DNA of 64,000 nucleotides, from NCBI RefSeq assembly GCF_001718835.1, contig NZ_CP013444.1, positions 1,364,001 through 1,428,000 of the forward strand. The letters run 5' to 3'. This stretch comes from Burkholderia cepacia. GTDB taxonomy: Bacteria; Pseudomonadota; Gammaproteobacteria; Burkholderiales; Burkholderiaceae. A model generated the notes under the pieces. That model searched no databases. It saw nothing but the letters and a program-made list of their open reading frames with translations, and was not told the origin of the DNA. The first letter of the stretch is position 1. Each line of letters starts with the position of its first letter. The translations under genes and the position numbers were made by a program. Of this stretch, positions 38,069 through 46,478 are shown in pieces.

Positions 38069-38845
38069 TTACGCGGCGCTCGCGTCGATTGCCGGATCGA
38101 TCCGGCGATAGCCCTCGGTCGCGCGCAGCAGCGTGCGCGTGTAGTCGCGCGCGACCTGCCCGGCGCGCACGTCCTCGATCCGGAGCTGCTCGACGATCTC
38201 GCCACGCTGCATCACCGCGACGCGTTGGCACAGGAAGCCGATCACCGCGAGGTTGTGGCTGACGAGGATCATCGTCAGGTTGCGCTCGCGATGCAGCCGG
38301 CGCAGCAGGTTCAGGATCTCGGCCTGCACCGACACGTCGAGCGCGGACGTCGGCTCGTCGAGCAGCAGCACGCGCGGCTCGACGATCAGCGCGCGAGCGA
38401 TCGCGACGCGCTGCCGCTGGCCGCCCGACAACTGGTGCGGATAGCGGAACCGGAACGTGGGGCCGAGGCCGACCTCCGACAGCGCGCGGGCGATGCGCGC
38501 ATCGGTGTCGCTGATGCCGTGGATCGACAGCGGTTCGCGCAGCGTCTGGTCGACCGTGAAACGCGGATGCAGCGACGCGTACGGATCCTGGAACACCATC
38601 TGCACGTGGCGGCGAAACGCACGATCGGGCGTGCCGCCGACCGGCCGGCCGTCGATCGACAGGCTGCCGGACGCGAGCGGCACGAGGCCCGTCAGCGCGC
38701 GCAGCAGCGTCGACTTGCCGGAACCCGATTCGCCGACGAGCCCGAACACCTCGCCGTCGCGCACCGCGAAGCTCGCGTCGCGCACGGCGTCGACGTGACC
38801 CGTGCGGGTCGGGAAACGGATCGAGACGTGGTTGATATCGATCAT
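38069..38845 (-). CDS. Peptide/nickel ABC transporter ATP-binding protein (DppF-like)
   Basis: A 258-residue nucleotide-binding subunit at the inner face of the membrane. Walker A GESGSGKST, Q-loop MVFQDPYASLHPRFTV, signature LSGGQRQR, Walker B RVLLLDEPTSALD and H-loop SHNLAVI are all intact. The Oligo/dipeptide-type ASLHPR motif and its place as last gene after a DppD-like ATPase identify it as the DppF partner. It overlaps the preceding ATPase gene by four bases at 38842-38845, so translation is coupled. The long frame to 39685 is a shadow of that gene. Confidence 0.92.
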   Translation of the reverse strand: MIDINHVSIRFPTRTGHVDAVRDASFAVRDGEVFGLVGESGSGKSTLLRALTGLVPLASGSLSIDGRPVGGTPDRAFRRHVQMVFQDPYASLHPRFTVDQTLREPLSIHGISDTDARIARALSEVGLGPTFRFRYPHQLSGGQRQRVAIARALIVEPRVLLLDEPTSALDVSVQAEILNLLRRLHRERNLTMILVSHNLAVIGFLCQRVAVMQRGEIVEQLRIEDVRAGQVARDYTRTLLRATEGYRRIDPAIDASAA

Positions 38846-39720
38846 TGCGTGGCCTCCGCCAGCCACGCCGGATCGCGCCGCAGCACGGGCAGCTCGTCCG
38901 GCGGGTGCGCGAGCGGCGGGTTCGCCGCGAGCAGCCCGCGCGTATAGGGATGAGACGCGTTGCGCAGGTCGCGCGCGGCGCAGGTTTCGACCACGCGGCC
39001 CGCGTACATCACCGCGACGCGATCGCAGAACGACATCACGAGCGGCAGGTCGTGGCTGATGAACATCAGGCCCGTGTCGTGGCGCGCGATCATCGCGTCG
39101 AGCACCGCGAGCACCTGCATCGACACGGCGACGTCGAGCGCGGAGGTCGGCTCGTCGGCGATCAGCAGGCGCGGGCCGGTCGACACCATCATCGCGATCA
39201 TCACGCGCTGGCCCATGCCGCCCGACAGCTCGTGCGGATACGCATCGGCGACGCGCGCCGGGTCGCGGATCTGCACGGCCTCGAGTGCGTCGACGATCCG
39301 TTCGCGCAGCGCGCGGCCGCGCAGCCCGGGCTCGTGCAGCCGGAACGCTTCGCCCATCTGCTTCGCGACCGTCATCACCGGGTTCAGCGAATATTTCGGG
39401 TCCTGCAGGATCATGCCCATCTGGCTGCCGCACAGCCGCCGGCGTTCGCCCGGCGACATCGCGAGCAGGTCGTGGCCCGCGAAGCGCATCGTGCGCGCCG
39501 ACCAGCGCGCGACGTCGGGCAGCAGGCCGAGCAGCGCGCGGCCCGTCAGCGATTTGCCGGAGCCCGATTCGCCGACGATGCCGAGGCGTTCGCCGGGCGC
39601 GAGCGTCAGCGACAGGTCGCGCACGGCATCGGTGACGGTGCCGTCGTGCCCGCGAAAGCCGATCTTCAGGCCGTCGATTTCGCACAGCGGCGCGGGCGTG
39701 GGGGCGGGGTTCATCGGCAT
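38842..39720 (-). CDS. Peptide/nickel ABC transporter ATP-binding protein (DppD-like)
   Basis: A 292-residue ATPase subunit. Walker A GESGSGKSL (a serine-leucine end in place of S-T), Q-loop MILQDPKYSLNPVMTV, signature LSGGMGQR, Walker B RLLIADEPTSALD, H-loop SHDLPLV, and the Opp/Dpp C-terminal motif ASHPYTRGLLAANPPL that in relatives lies near an Fe-S or regulatory region. The start at 39720 is chosen because GGAG lies six bases ahead; 39732 and 39714 are alternatives. It touches the preceding permease gene, so the operon is tight. Confidence 0.92.
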   Translation of the reverse strand: MPMNPAPTPAPLCEIDGLKIGFRGHDGTVTDAVRDLSLTLAPGERLGIVGESGSGKSLTGRALLGLLPDVARWSARTMRFAGHDLLAMSPGERRRLCGSQMGMILQDPKYSLNPVMTVAKQMGEAFRLHEPGLRGRALRERIVDALEAVQIRDPARVADAYPHELSGGMGQRVMIAMMVSTGPRLLIADEPTSALDVAVSMQVLAVLDAMIARHDTGLMFISHDLPLVMSFCDRVAVMYAGRVVETCAARDLRNASHPYTRGLLAANPPLAHPPDELPVLRRDPAWLAEATQ

Positions 39721-39721
39721 G

Positions 39722-40636
39722 TCACGCTCCATGGCGGGGATCGAAGACGTCGCGCAGCCCGTCGCCGAGCAGGTTGAACGCGAGGCTCACGAGCAGGATC
39801 GCGCAGCCGGGCAGCGTCGCAACCCACCACGCGTCGAGCAGCACGTTGCGGCCCGACGCGACCATGAAGCCCCACTCGGGGCTCGGCGGCTGCGCGCCGA
39901 GGCCGAGGAAGCCGAGGCCCGCGACGGTCAGGATGATGCCGGCCATGTCGAGCGTCGCGCGCACGATCACCGACGACATGCACAGCGGCACGATGTAGCG
40001 CAGCAGGATGCGCGGGCCCGACGCGCCCTGCAGGCGGGCGGCATGGATGAAGTCGGCCTGCGCGATGCGGATCGTCTCCGCGCGCGCGAGCCGCGCATAC
40101 GCGGGCCATGCGGTGATCGAGATCGCGACGACCGCGTTGATCACGCCGGGCCCGAGCGCGGCGGCGAACGCGAGCGCGAGCACGATCTTCGGGAACGCGA
40201 GTGCGATGTCGGTGATGCGCATCAGCACGCTGTCGACGAAGCCGCCGCAATAGCCGGCCGTCGTGCCGATCGCGAGGCCGATCGGCACGACGATCACGAC
40301 GACGAGCAGCGCAATGCCGAGCGTGAGGCGCGAACCGGCGATCAGCCGCGAAAGGATGTCGCGGCCGAGCTGGTCGGTACCGAGCCAGTGCGACGGCGAG
40401 CCGGGCGCCAGCAGCCGGTCGGACAGCACCTGGCGCAGCGGATCGTGCGGCATGATCAGCGGGCTGACGATCGCGACGACGATCAGCGCGACGAGGATCG
40501 CGAGCCCGAGCAGGTTGAGCGGGTTGGCCGCGAAACGGCGCCAGCGGCGATACGCGAGGCCGAGTGCGGCCTGCGAGCGCGACGCGGGCGCGTCGGACAG
40601 CAGCCACGCGCGCAGCGTGAGACGCTCGGCGTTCAT
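39722..40636 (-). CDS. Peptide/nickel ABC transporter permease (DppC-like)
   Basis: A 304-residue inner-membrane subunit with about six helices. It begins with the DppC N-terminal pattern WRRFAANPLNLLGLAILVALIVVAIVSPLI, includes HWLGTDQLGRDILSRLIAGSRLTL, and has the EAA coupling loop IRIAQADFIHAARLQGASGPRILLRYIVP that contacts the ATPases. Its genes partner with the DppB-like permease directly upstream. Substrate: peptides, opines, nickel or glutathione are all possible for this class. Confidence 0.92.
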   Translation of the reverse strand: MNAERLTLRAWLLSDAPASRSQAALGLAYRRWRRFAANPLNLLGLAILVALIVVAIVSPLIMPHDPLRQVLSDRLLAPGSPSHWLGTDQLGRDILSRLIAGSRLTLGIALLVVVIVVPIGLAIGTTAGYCGGFVDSVLMRITDIALAFPKIVLALAFAAALGPGVINAVVAISITAWPAYARLARAETIRIAQADFIHAARLQGASGPRILLRYIVPLCMSSVIVRATLDMAGIILTVAGLGFLGLGAQPPSPEWGFMVASGRNVLLDAWWVATLPGCAILLVSLAFNLLGDGLRDVFDPRHGA

Positions 40637-40702
40637 GGTTGGACGACCTTCGGCATGGGCGATGAAAGAAGCAGGGTGGAAGCGGTCATGTCGTGTCGGC
40701 CC

Positions 40703-41773
40703 TCAGCGCGCGCGCGGATCGAACACGCGATACAGCGCGTCGGTCAGCAGGTTGACGGTGATGAACATCGCGCCGATCACGAGCGTCGCGCCGAGCACCG
40801 CGTTCATGTCGGCGTTCAGCAGCGCGCCGGTCAGGTACGAGCCGAGCCCCGGCCACGCGAACACGATCTCGGTCAGCACCGAGCCTTCGAGCAGGTTGCT
40901 GTAGGTGAGCGCGATCACGGTGAGCAGCGGCACCGCGATGTTGCCGAACGCATGCCGCCAGATCACGCGGCGCTCCGGCAAGCCTTTCGCGCGCGCGGTG
41001 ACGATGTATTCCTGGCTCAGCTGGTCGAGCATGAACGAGCGCGTCATCCGGCTGAGATACGCGACCGAGTAGTAGCCGAGGATCGCGGCCGGCAGCGCGA
41101 TGTGCGACACCGCGTTGCGGAACACGTCCCACTCGCCCGCGAGCGCCGCGTCGATCAGCAGGCTGCCGGTGCGCGGATCGACCATCCCGTCGTACACGGG
41201 ATCGAGCCGGCCCGGCCCGCCGACCCAGTGCAGCCGTGCGTAGAACAGCAGCAGCCCCATCAGCCCGAGCCAGAACACCGGCACCGAATTGCCGATCAGC
41301 CCGACGAAGCGCGCGATGTGATCGATCGGCCGGTTGTGCTTCACGGCGGCCGCGACGCCGAGCGGCACGCCGATCGCGATGCCGATCAGCGTCGCGATCG
41401 TCGCCAGCTCGAGCGTGGCCGGGAATACGCGCTTGATGTCGTCGAGCACGGGGTTCGCGGTCAGGAGCGACATGCCGAGATTGCCGTGCAGTACGTCGCG
41501 CGCGTAGATCAGGAATTGCGTGGCGAGCGGCCTGTCGAGCCCGAGCGCGATGCGTTCCGCCGCATACGCCTCGGCCGACGCGCGATCGCCGAGGATCGCG
41601 AGCACGGGATCGATCGGCACCTTGCGGCCGATCACGAACGTCAGCGCGAGCAGCCCCGCGAACGTGACGGCGAGCGTGAGCGCCCAGCGCAGCACGCGCA
41701 GTGCCCAGCGCACGGCCGGGCGCCGCGCGGGCAGCGTGCGCAGGGCTTCGAGGGAGGAGGCGGGAGTCGACAT
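40703..41773 (-). CDS. Peptide/nickel ABC transporter permease (DppB-like)
   Basis: A 356-residue permease, the first channel subunit of the operon. After a 30-residue cytoplasmic start, TM1 is LTLAVTFAGLLALTFVIGRKVPIDPV, then the DppB pattern LGLDRPLATQFLIYARDVLHGNLGMSLLTANPV and the EAA loop QEYIVTARAKGLPERRVIWRHAFGNIAVPLL. It is followed by the DppC-like gene after 66 bases and preceded by the binding-protein gene after 10 bases. Confidence 0.92.
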   Translation of the reverse strand: MSTPASSLEALRTLPARRPAVRWALRVLRWALTLAVTFAGLLALTFVIGRKVPIDPVLAILGDRASAEAYAAERIALGLDRPLATQFLIYARDVLHGNLGMSLLTANPVLDDIKRVFPATLELATIATLIGIAIGVPLGVAAAVKHNRPIDHIARFVGLIGNSVPVFWLGLMGLLLFYARLHWVGGPGRLDPVYDGMVDPRTGSLLIDAALAGEWDVFRNAVSHIALPAAILGYYSVAYLSRMTRSFMLDQLSQEYIVTARAKGLPERRVIWRHAFGNIAVPLLTVIALTYSNLLEGSVLTEIVFAWPGLGSYLTGALLNADMNAVLGATLVIGAMFITVNLLTDALYRVFDPRAR

Positions 41774-41783
41774 GCGGTGAATC

Positions 41784-43394
41784 TCATTGCTTCTTCAGGT
41801 TGCGGTACGACACGAGATCGTTGATCGGCCCGACTTCGAGCCCGCTCACGCCGGGCCGTGTCGCGACCTGCGCGACTTTCTCGAACATGATCACGAACGG
41901 CGAGCGCGCGAGCATGTCCTTCTGCATCGCCTGATACCGTTGCGCGCGTTTCGCGGCGGTCGGTTCGGCGAGCGCGGCGTCGGTTTCCTTCGTCAGTTGC
42001 GGAATGTCCCAGCTGTTGCGCCAGGCCAGCATTTTATAGCTCGACTTGTCGGAATTGTCGGGGTTCCACGCAAAACCCTGCGCGTTGCTGTGCGGGTCGA
42101 TGTAGTCGGCCGACCATTCGCCGATGTAGATGTCGTGCTGGCGCGCGCGGTATTTCGCGAGCGTCTGCTTGTTGTCGCCGGGGATCAGCTGCACCTTGAT
42201 GCCCGCCTGCGCGAAGTTCGCCTGCACGGCCTGCGCGATTTCGGTGTACGGATAATCGTTGCGCACGTCCATCGTTACCGAAAACCCGTTCGGTACGCCG
42301 GCCTTCGCGAGCAGCGCCTTCGCCTTCGCGACGTCGAGCCTGTACGGGTTCGCATTCAGCGTGCCCAGGAAGCCTTCGGGCAGGAAGGTCTGGTGAATCT
42401 TGTAGGTCGTCTTCACCACGTTGCCCTGGATGCCCGCATAGTCGACGAGCCACTTCAGCGCTTCCTGCACGTCGGGCTTCGCGAGCGTCGCATTCTTCGT
42501 GTTCAGGCCGAGATACAGCAGCGTCGCCTGCGGCGATGCCGACACCTTCGCCTTGCCGGATTTCACGACCGACGCCAGATCGTCGGGGCTCAGGTCGCGC
42601 GCCGCGTCGACATCGCCGTTCTCCAGCAGCAGGCGCTGGCTCGCGGCTTCGGGCACGTGGCGCAGCACGATGCGCTTCATCGCGAGCGGCAGCCGGTAGC
42701 CGTCGAAGCGCTGCAGCACGAGGCTGTCGCCGGCGGTCCACTTGACCAGCTTGTACGCGCCGGAGCCGGCCTCGTTGGTCTTCAGCCACGCGTTGCCGAA
42801 GTCGCTGCCCTGCTGGTGCGACAGCAGCAGCTTCCTGTCGAGCACCGAGGCGGGCCAGGCGCCCAGCACGTTCAGGACGAAGGTCGGCGCGTACTTCTGG
42901 TCGGTCGTGACCGACACCGTCAGGTCGTCGAGCTTCTTCACGTTGGCGACGACGTTCGCCTTCGTGAGCCCGATGCCGGTCAGCACGGCCGCAGGCCCCT
43001 TGTCGAGCAGCACCGCGCGCTGGATCGACCATGCGACGTCGTCGGCCGTCAGCGGGTTGCCCGAGTGGAACTTGAGGCCGGGGCGCAGCTTGAACGTATA
43101 GGTCAGCCCGTCGGTGCTCACCGTCCACGACTGCGCGACGTCGCCGTTGAATTTCGACGGATCGCGCAGGTCGACGCGCACGAGCCGGTCGTACGTGTTA
43201 GCGACGTATTCCTCCGGCACCAGCTCGTAGACCTCGCCCGGGTCCAGCGTCGTGAATTCGTCGAGCAGCGTGGCCATCACGAACATGTCCTTCGGCGTCT
43301 GCGCATGCGCGGCGGACAGCGGAACGGCGGCGAGAACGGATGCGGCGGCCAGGGCGGCCAGCGTGGAGGTGCGCCGGGGTGTCAGCAGTTTCAT
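41784..43394 (-). CDS. ABC transporter substrate-binding protein, family 5 (DppA/OppA-like), copy 1
   Basis: A 536-residue periplasmic solute-binding protein with signal peptide ending LSAAHA and the family 5 hallmarks ANTYDRLVRVDLRDPSKF, AQSWTVSTDGLTYTFKLRPGLKFHSGNPLTADDVAWSIQR and EYIGEW/DYIDPHSNAQGFAWNP near the end. It stands 10 bases ahead of the DppB-like gene and heads the operon. A second gene at 46479-48077 encodes a closely similar protein. Ligand unknown. Confidence 0.92.
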   Translation of the reverse strand: MKLLTPRRTSTLAALAAASVLAAVPLSAAHAQTPKDMFVMATLLDEFTTLDPGEVYELVPEEYVANTYDRLVRVDLRDPSKFNGDVAQSWTVSTDGLTYTFKLRPGLKFHSGNPLTADDVAWSIQRAVLLDKGPAAVLTGIGLTKANVVANVKKLDDLTVSVTTDQKYAPTFVLNVLGAWPASVLDRKLLLSHQQGSDFGNAWLKTNEAGSGAYKLVKWTAGDSLVLQRFDGYRLPLAMKRIVLRHVPEAASQRLLLENGDVDAARDLSPDDLASVVKSGKAKVSASPQATLLYLGLNTKNATLAKPDVQEALKWLVDYAGIQGNVVKTTYKIHQTFLPEGFLGTLNANPYRLDVAKAKALLAKAGVPNGFSVTMDVRNDYPYTEIAQAVQANFAQAGIKVQLIPGDNKQTLAKYRARQHDIYIGEWSADYIDPHSNAQGFAWNPDNSDKSSYKMLAWRNSWDIPQLTKETDAALAEPTAAKRAQRYQAMQKDMLARSPFVIMFEKVAQVATRPGVSGLEVGPINDLVSYRNLKKQ

Positions 43395-43796
43395 GCGGGC
43401 TCCATCGGTTGGTGTTCAGGATTGGAAATGGTCGAACGGGCGCTGCAGTTCACGGTTGTGGGTGACGCATCGGTCATCGGCGGTTGGATCGTTGTCGCCG
43501 GAACGGGTATGGACATTCATCTAACGAAGCCAAAAAAATCGCGCCAGATGAGAAAAACTATGGAATAAGCGTGAAGGATAGGCGGGCGACGGCGCGCACA
43601 TTGCCGCGCCGATTCATTTATTACAAACTTAAAGTAGATCAGTTTAAATCATGAGCCAATCTTAATTATTCATTTAATTTTTTCCTCGATTTGCATTTAA
43701 CTTGTGTCGCTGGCTTCTCAATTCATTCGTTAATCTGAAAACGAATGATCGCCTCGTGCTGGCAATTCGATTAATTGCAGAAATGAAGAGGAAATC
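43395..43796. promoter_or_regulatory. AT-rich divergent region with an inverted repeat before the oxalate decarboxylase gene
   Basis: About 400 bases between divergent starts, very AT-rich from 43610 onward. CATTCGTT (43724-43731) and AACGAATG (43740-43747) are perfect 8-base arms around an 8-base centre, 50-73 bases before the cupin ATG, where an operator would overlap the promoter. No gene is seen. Confidence 0.5.
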
Positions 43797-45053
43797 ATGA
43801 CGAATCTTTCTCGACGCAAGATGCTGGCGAATACGGCCGGCGCCATTGCCGCCGCCGGTATTGCCGTATCGGCGAAGGCCGCTTCGTTCGGCAATCCGGA
43901 CAGTCCGCCGGAAGGCGCGGTCAATGCACGCAACCGCCAGAGCCTGACCGATCCGGGGCCCGGGAATCCGGCTATCGCCAACCAGTTTCCGTCCTTTCAG
44001 GATCCGCCGGCCACCGATATCAACGGCATGCCGTTATTCTGGGCCTCGTTCAATAACGCGCATAAAAGAATTCAAAATGGCGGGTGGGCGCGTGAAGTCA
44101 CGCAGGACGATTTTGCGATTTCCGAAACCATTTCCGGCGTCAACATGCGCCTGACGCGCGGCGGCATTCGCGAGATGCACTGGCACCAGCAGGCCGAGTG
44201 GGCCATCATGCTCGACGGCCGGTGCCGGATCACGGTGCTGGACGAACTCGGGCGGCCGTCGGTGCAGGACGTGAAAACCGGCGATCTCTGGTATTTCCCG
44301 CCCGGCCTGCCGCATTCGCTGCAGGGCCTCGGCACCGACGGCGCCGAATTCCTGCTCGCGTTCGATAACGGCCGCGCCTCCGAATTCAACACGCTGCTGC
44401 TGACCGACTGGCTCGCGCACACGCCGCCCGACGTGCTCGCGCTCAACTTCGGCGTGCCGGCCGATGCATTCCGGAACATCCCGCTCGACAACCTGTGGAT
44501 CTTCCAGGGCGACGAACCGGGCCCGCTCGCGCAAGCCCAGCGCGCGTCGGCATCGTCGGCGGGAGCGCCGCCGCATCCGTTCATCTTTCCGCTCGGCGAC
44601 ATGAAGCCCGTCAAGAAGACCCGCGGCGGCGAAGTGCGGATCGCGGACAGCACGAACTTCAACGTGTCGACTACCGTCGCGGCGGCGCTCGTCACCGTGC
44701 ATCCGGGCGGCATGCGGGAGCTGCACTGGCACCCGAACGCGGACGAATGGCAGTACTACCTGCAGGGCGAGGCCCGGATGACCGTGTTCGACACGGGGCC
44801 GAAGGCGCAGACGGCCGACTTCCGCGCGGGCGACGTCGGCTACGTGAAGAAAAGCCTCGGGCACTACGTGCAGAACACCGGCAACACCGATCTGGTGTTC
44901 CTCGAGATCTTCAAGACCGACCGCTATGCGGAAGTGTCGCTGTCCGACTGGCTCGCGCATACGCCGCCGAAGCTCGTCGAAGCGCACCTGAACGTCGCGC
45001 CGGACGTGATCGCGCAGTTTCCGCGCAACCGTCCCGACGTCGTGCCCGTGTGA
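43797..45053 (+). CDS. oxdC: Bicupin oxalate decarboxylase, exported
   Basis: A 418-residue bicupin that would convert oxalate to formate and CO2 using Mn and oxygen. Two metal sites are complete: H128, H130, E134, H173 in domain 1 (REMHWHQQAEWAIM, GLPHSL) and H310, H312, E317, H356 in domain 2 (RELHWHPNADEWQYYL, LGHYVQN). The flexible lid that decides decarboxylase over oxidase activity reads SEFN (195-198), keeping the proton-donor glutamate, where the Bacillus enzyme has SENS. A twin-arginine-like leader (SRRKMLANTAGAIAAAGIAVSAKA) suggests folded export. Good ribosome site (GAGGAA). Followed by the NRAMP Mn transporter on the same strand. Confidence 0.87.
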   Translation: MTNLSRRKMLANTAGAIAAAGIAVSAKAASFGNPDSPPEGAVNARNRQSLTDPGPGNPAIANQFPSFQDPPATDINGMPLFWASFNNAHKRIQNGGWAREVTQDDFAISETISGVNMRLTRGGIREMHWHQQAEWAIMLDGRCRITVLDELGRPSVQDVKTGDLWYFPPGLPHSLQGLGTDGAEFLLAFDNGRASEFNTLLLTDWLAHTPPDVLALNFGVPADAFRNIPLDNLWIFQGDEPGPLAQAQRASASSAGAPPHPFIFPLGDMKPVKKTRGGEVRIADSTNFNVSTTVAAALVTVHPGGMRELHWHPNADEWQYYLQGEARMTVFDTGPKAQTADFRAGDVGYVKKSLGHYVQNTGNTDLVFLEIFKTDRYAEVSLSDWLAHTPPKLVEAHLNVAPDVIAQFPRNRPDVVPV

Positions 45054-45128
45054 GCCGGCGCGGCCGGCAAGCGGCGCGCCGGTCGCCTTCGCCATCCTCC
45101 GCCTCCTTCTTTCGAACCGAACCCGACC

Positions 45129-46436
45129 ATGCTTCCCATTTCGAGCAAACCTGCCGGCGGCTTCGCGCTGCCGGGCCTGTCCACCGAACGGACCGAGCAC
45201 GCGGCGCGCGCCGCGCTGGAAGGGCGCCGCACCGGCGTCGCCGCGCTGCTGCCGTTCGTCGGCCCGGCCGTGATCGCGTCGATCGGCTATATGGACCCCG
45301 GCAACTTCGCGACCAACATCCAGGCCGGCGCCGCGTACGGCTACCGGCTGCTGTGGGTCGTACTGGCCGCGAACGCGATCGCGATGCTGTTCCAGGCGAT
45401 GTCGGCGAAGCTCGGCATCGTGACCGGCCGCAATCTCGCGGAGCTGTGCCGCGACCGGTTTCCCGCGCCGGTCGTATGGGGCATGTGGGTCGCGTCCGAG
45501 ATCGCCGCGATGGCGACCGATCTCGCCGAATTCCTCGGGGGCGCGCTCGCATTCGGGCTGTTGTGCCACCTGTCGCTGTTCGCGGGGATGATCGCGACGG
45601 CGCTCGCGACCTGCGCGATCCTCGCGCTCGAAAAGCACGGTTTCCGGCCGCTGGAAGCCGCGATCGCGGCGCTGGTCGGCGTGATCGGCGCGTGCTATCT
45701 CGGCGAACTGCTGATCGCGCCGCAGGACTGGCAAGCGGCCGCGTTTCACCTCGTCGTCCCGCAGATTCCGGATCGTGCGGCGCTGACGATCGCGGTCGGG
45801 ATCATCGGCGCGACGATCATGCCGCACACGCTGTATCTGCATTCGGGTCTCACGCAGGATCGCACCGCGCCGCGCGACGAGACGGAGCGGCGGCGGCTCG
45901 TGCGCTTCTCGAATCGCGAGGTCGTCGTCGCGCTCGGGCTGGCCGGGTTCGTGAATCTCGCGATGGTGATGATGGCGTCGTCGGCGTTTCACGCGAGCGC
46001 GCCGGGCATGACCGACATCGGCGACGCGTACCACACGCTGATCCCGGTGCTCGGGCCGGCGGCCGGCGCGCTGTTTCTCGTCGCGCTGCTGACCTCGGGC
46101 GTGTCGAGTTCGGTGGTCGGCACGATGGCCGGGCAGGTCGTGATGCAGGGCTTCATCCGCCGCCGCATGCCGGTCTGGGTGCGGCGCGCGGTGACGGTCG
46201 TGCCCGCGTTCGCGGTGGTCGCGCTCGGCTGCGACGTCACGCGCGCGATGGTCGCGAGCCAGGTGGTGCTGAGTTTCGTGCTGCCGATGCCGATGATCGC
46301 GCTGCTGATGCTGTCGGCGCGCGCGGACGTGATGGGCGCGCACGCGATGCGTGCGCCGCTGCGGGTGACGGCGGGCGCGGCGACGGTCGTGATCGTCGGG
46401 TTGAATGCGTACCTGGTGTGGGCGGCATTCAACTGA
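45129..46436 (+). CDS. mntH: NRAMP-family divalent metal (Mn) transporter
   Basis: A 435-residue inner-membrane importer with eleven hydrophobic helices that brings in Mn2+ (and Fe2+) with protons. The metal-site motifs are intact: DPGN in TM1 (GYMDPGNFATNIQAGAAYGY) and the MPH motif in TM6 (GATIMPHTLYLHSGL). Homology starts at about residue 30, so the first 30 residues are a cytoplasmic tail. It follows the Mn-dependent oxalate decarboxylase by 75 bases on the same strand, and supplying Mn for that enzyme is the obvious shared function, though that is inference. Confidence 0.9.
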   Translation: MLPISSKPAGGFALPGLSTERTEHAARAALEGRRTGVAALLPFVGPAVIASIGYMDPGNFATNIQAGAAYGYRLLWVVLAANAIAMLFQAMSAKLGIVTGRNLAELCRDRFPAPVVWGMWVASEIAAMATDLAEFLGGALAFGLLCHLSLFAGMIATALATCAILALEKHGFRPLEAAIAALVGVIGACYLGELLIAPQDWQAAAFHLVVPQIPDRAALTIAVGIIGATIMPHTLYLHSGLTQDRTAPRDETERRRLVRFSNREVVVALGLAGFVNLAMVMMASSAFHASAPGMTDIGDAYHTLIPVLGPAAGALFLVALLTSGVSSSVVGTMAGQVVMQGFIRRRMPVWVRRAVTVVPAFAVVALGCDVTRAMVASQVVLSFVLPMPMIALLMLSARADVMGAHAMRAPLRVTAGAATVVIVGLNAYLVWAAFN

Positions 46437-46478
46437 ACGCGCCGCGCGCCGGCGACGACGGCGCGCGGGCGAGGGTCG

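Noticed and set aside
38960..41824. Plus-strand open frame of more than 900 codons across the ABC transporter operon
   Set aside because: It is the antisense shadow of four well-supported genes; the product is rich in R, H, D and Q with no domain, as expected from GC-rich coding DNA.
44034..46343. Minus-strand open frame of 769 codons across oxdC and mntH
   Set aside because: Antisense to two genes with intact metal-site motifs; composition is that of shadow sequence.
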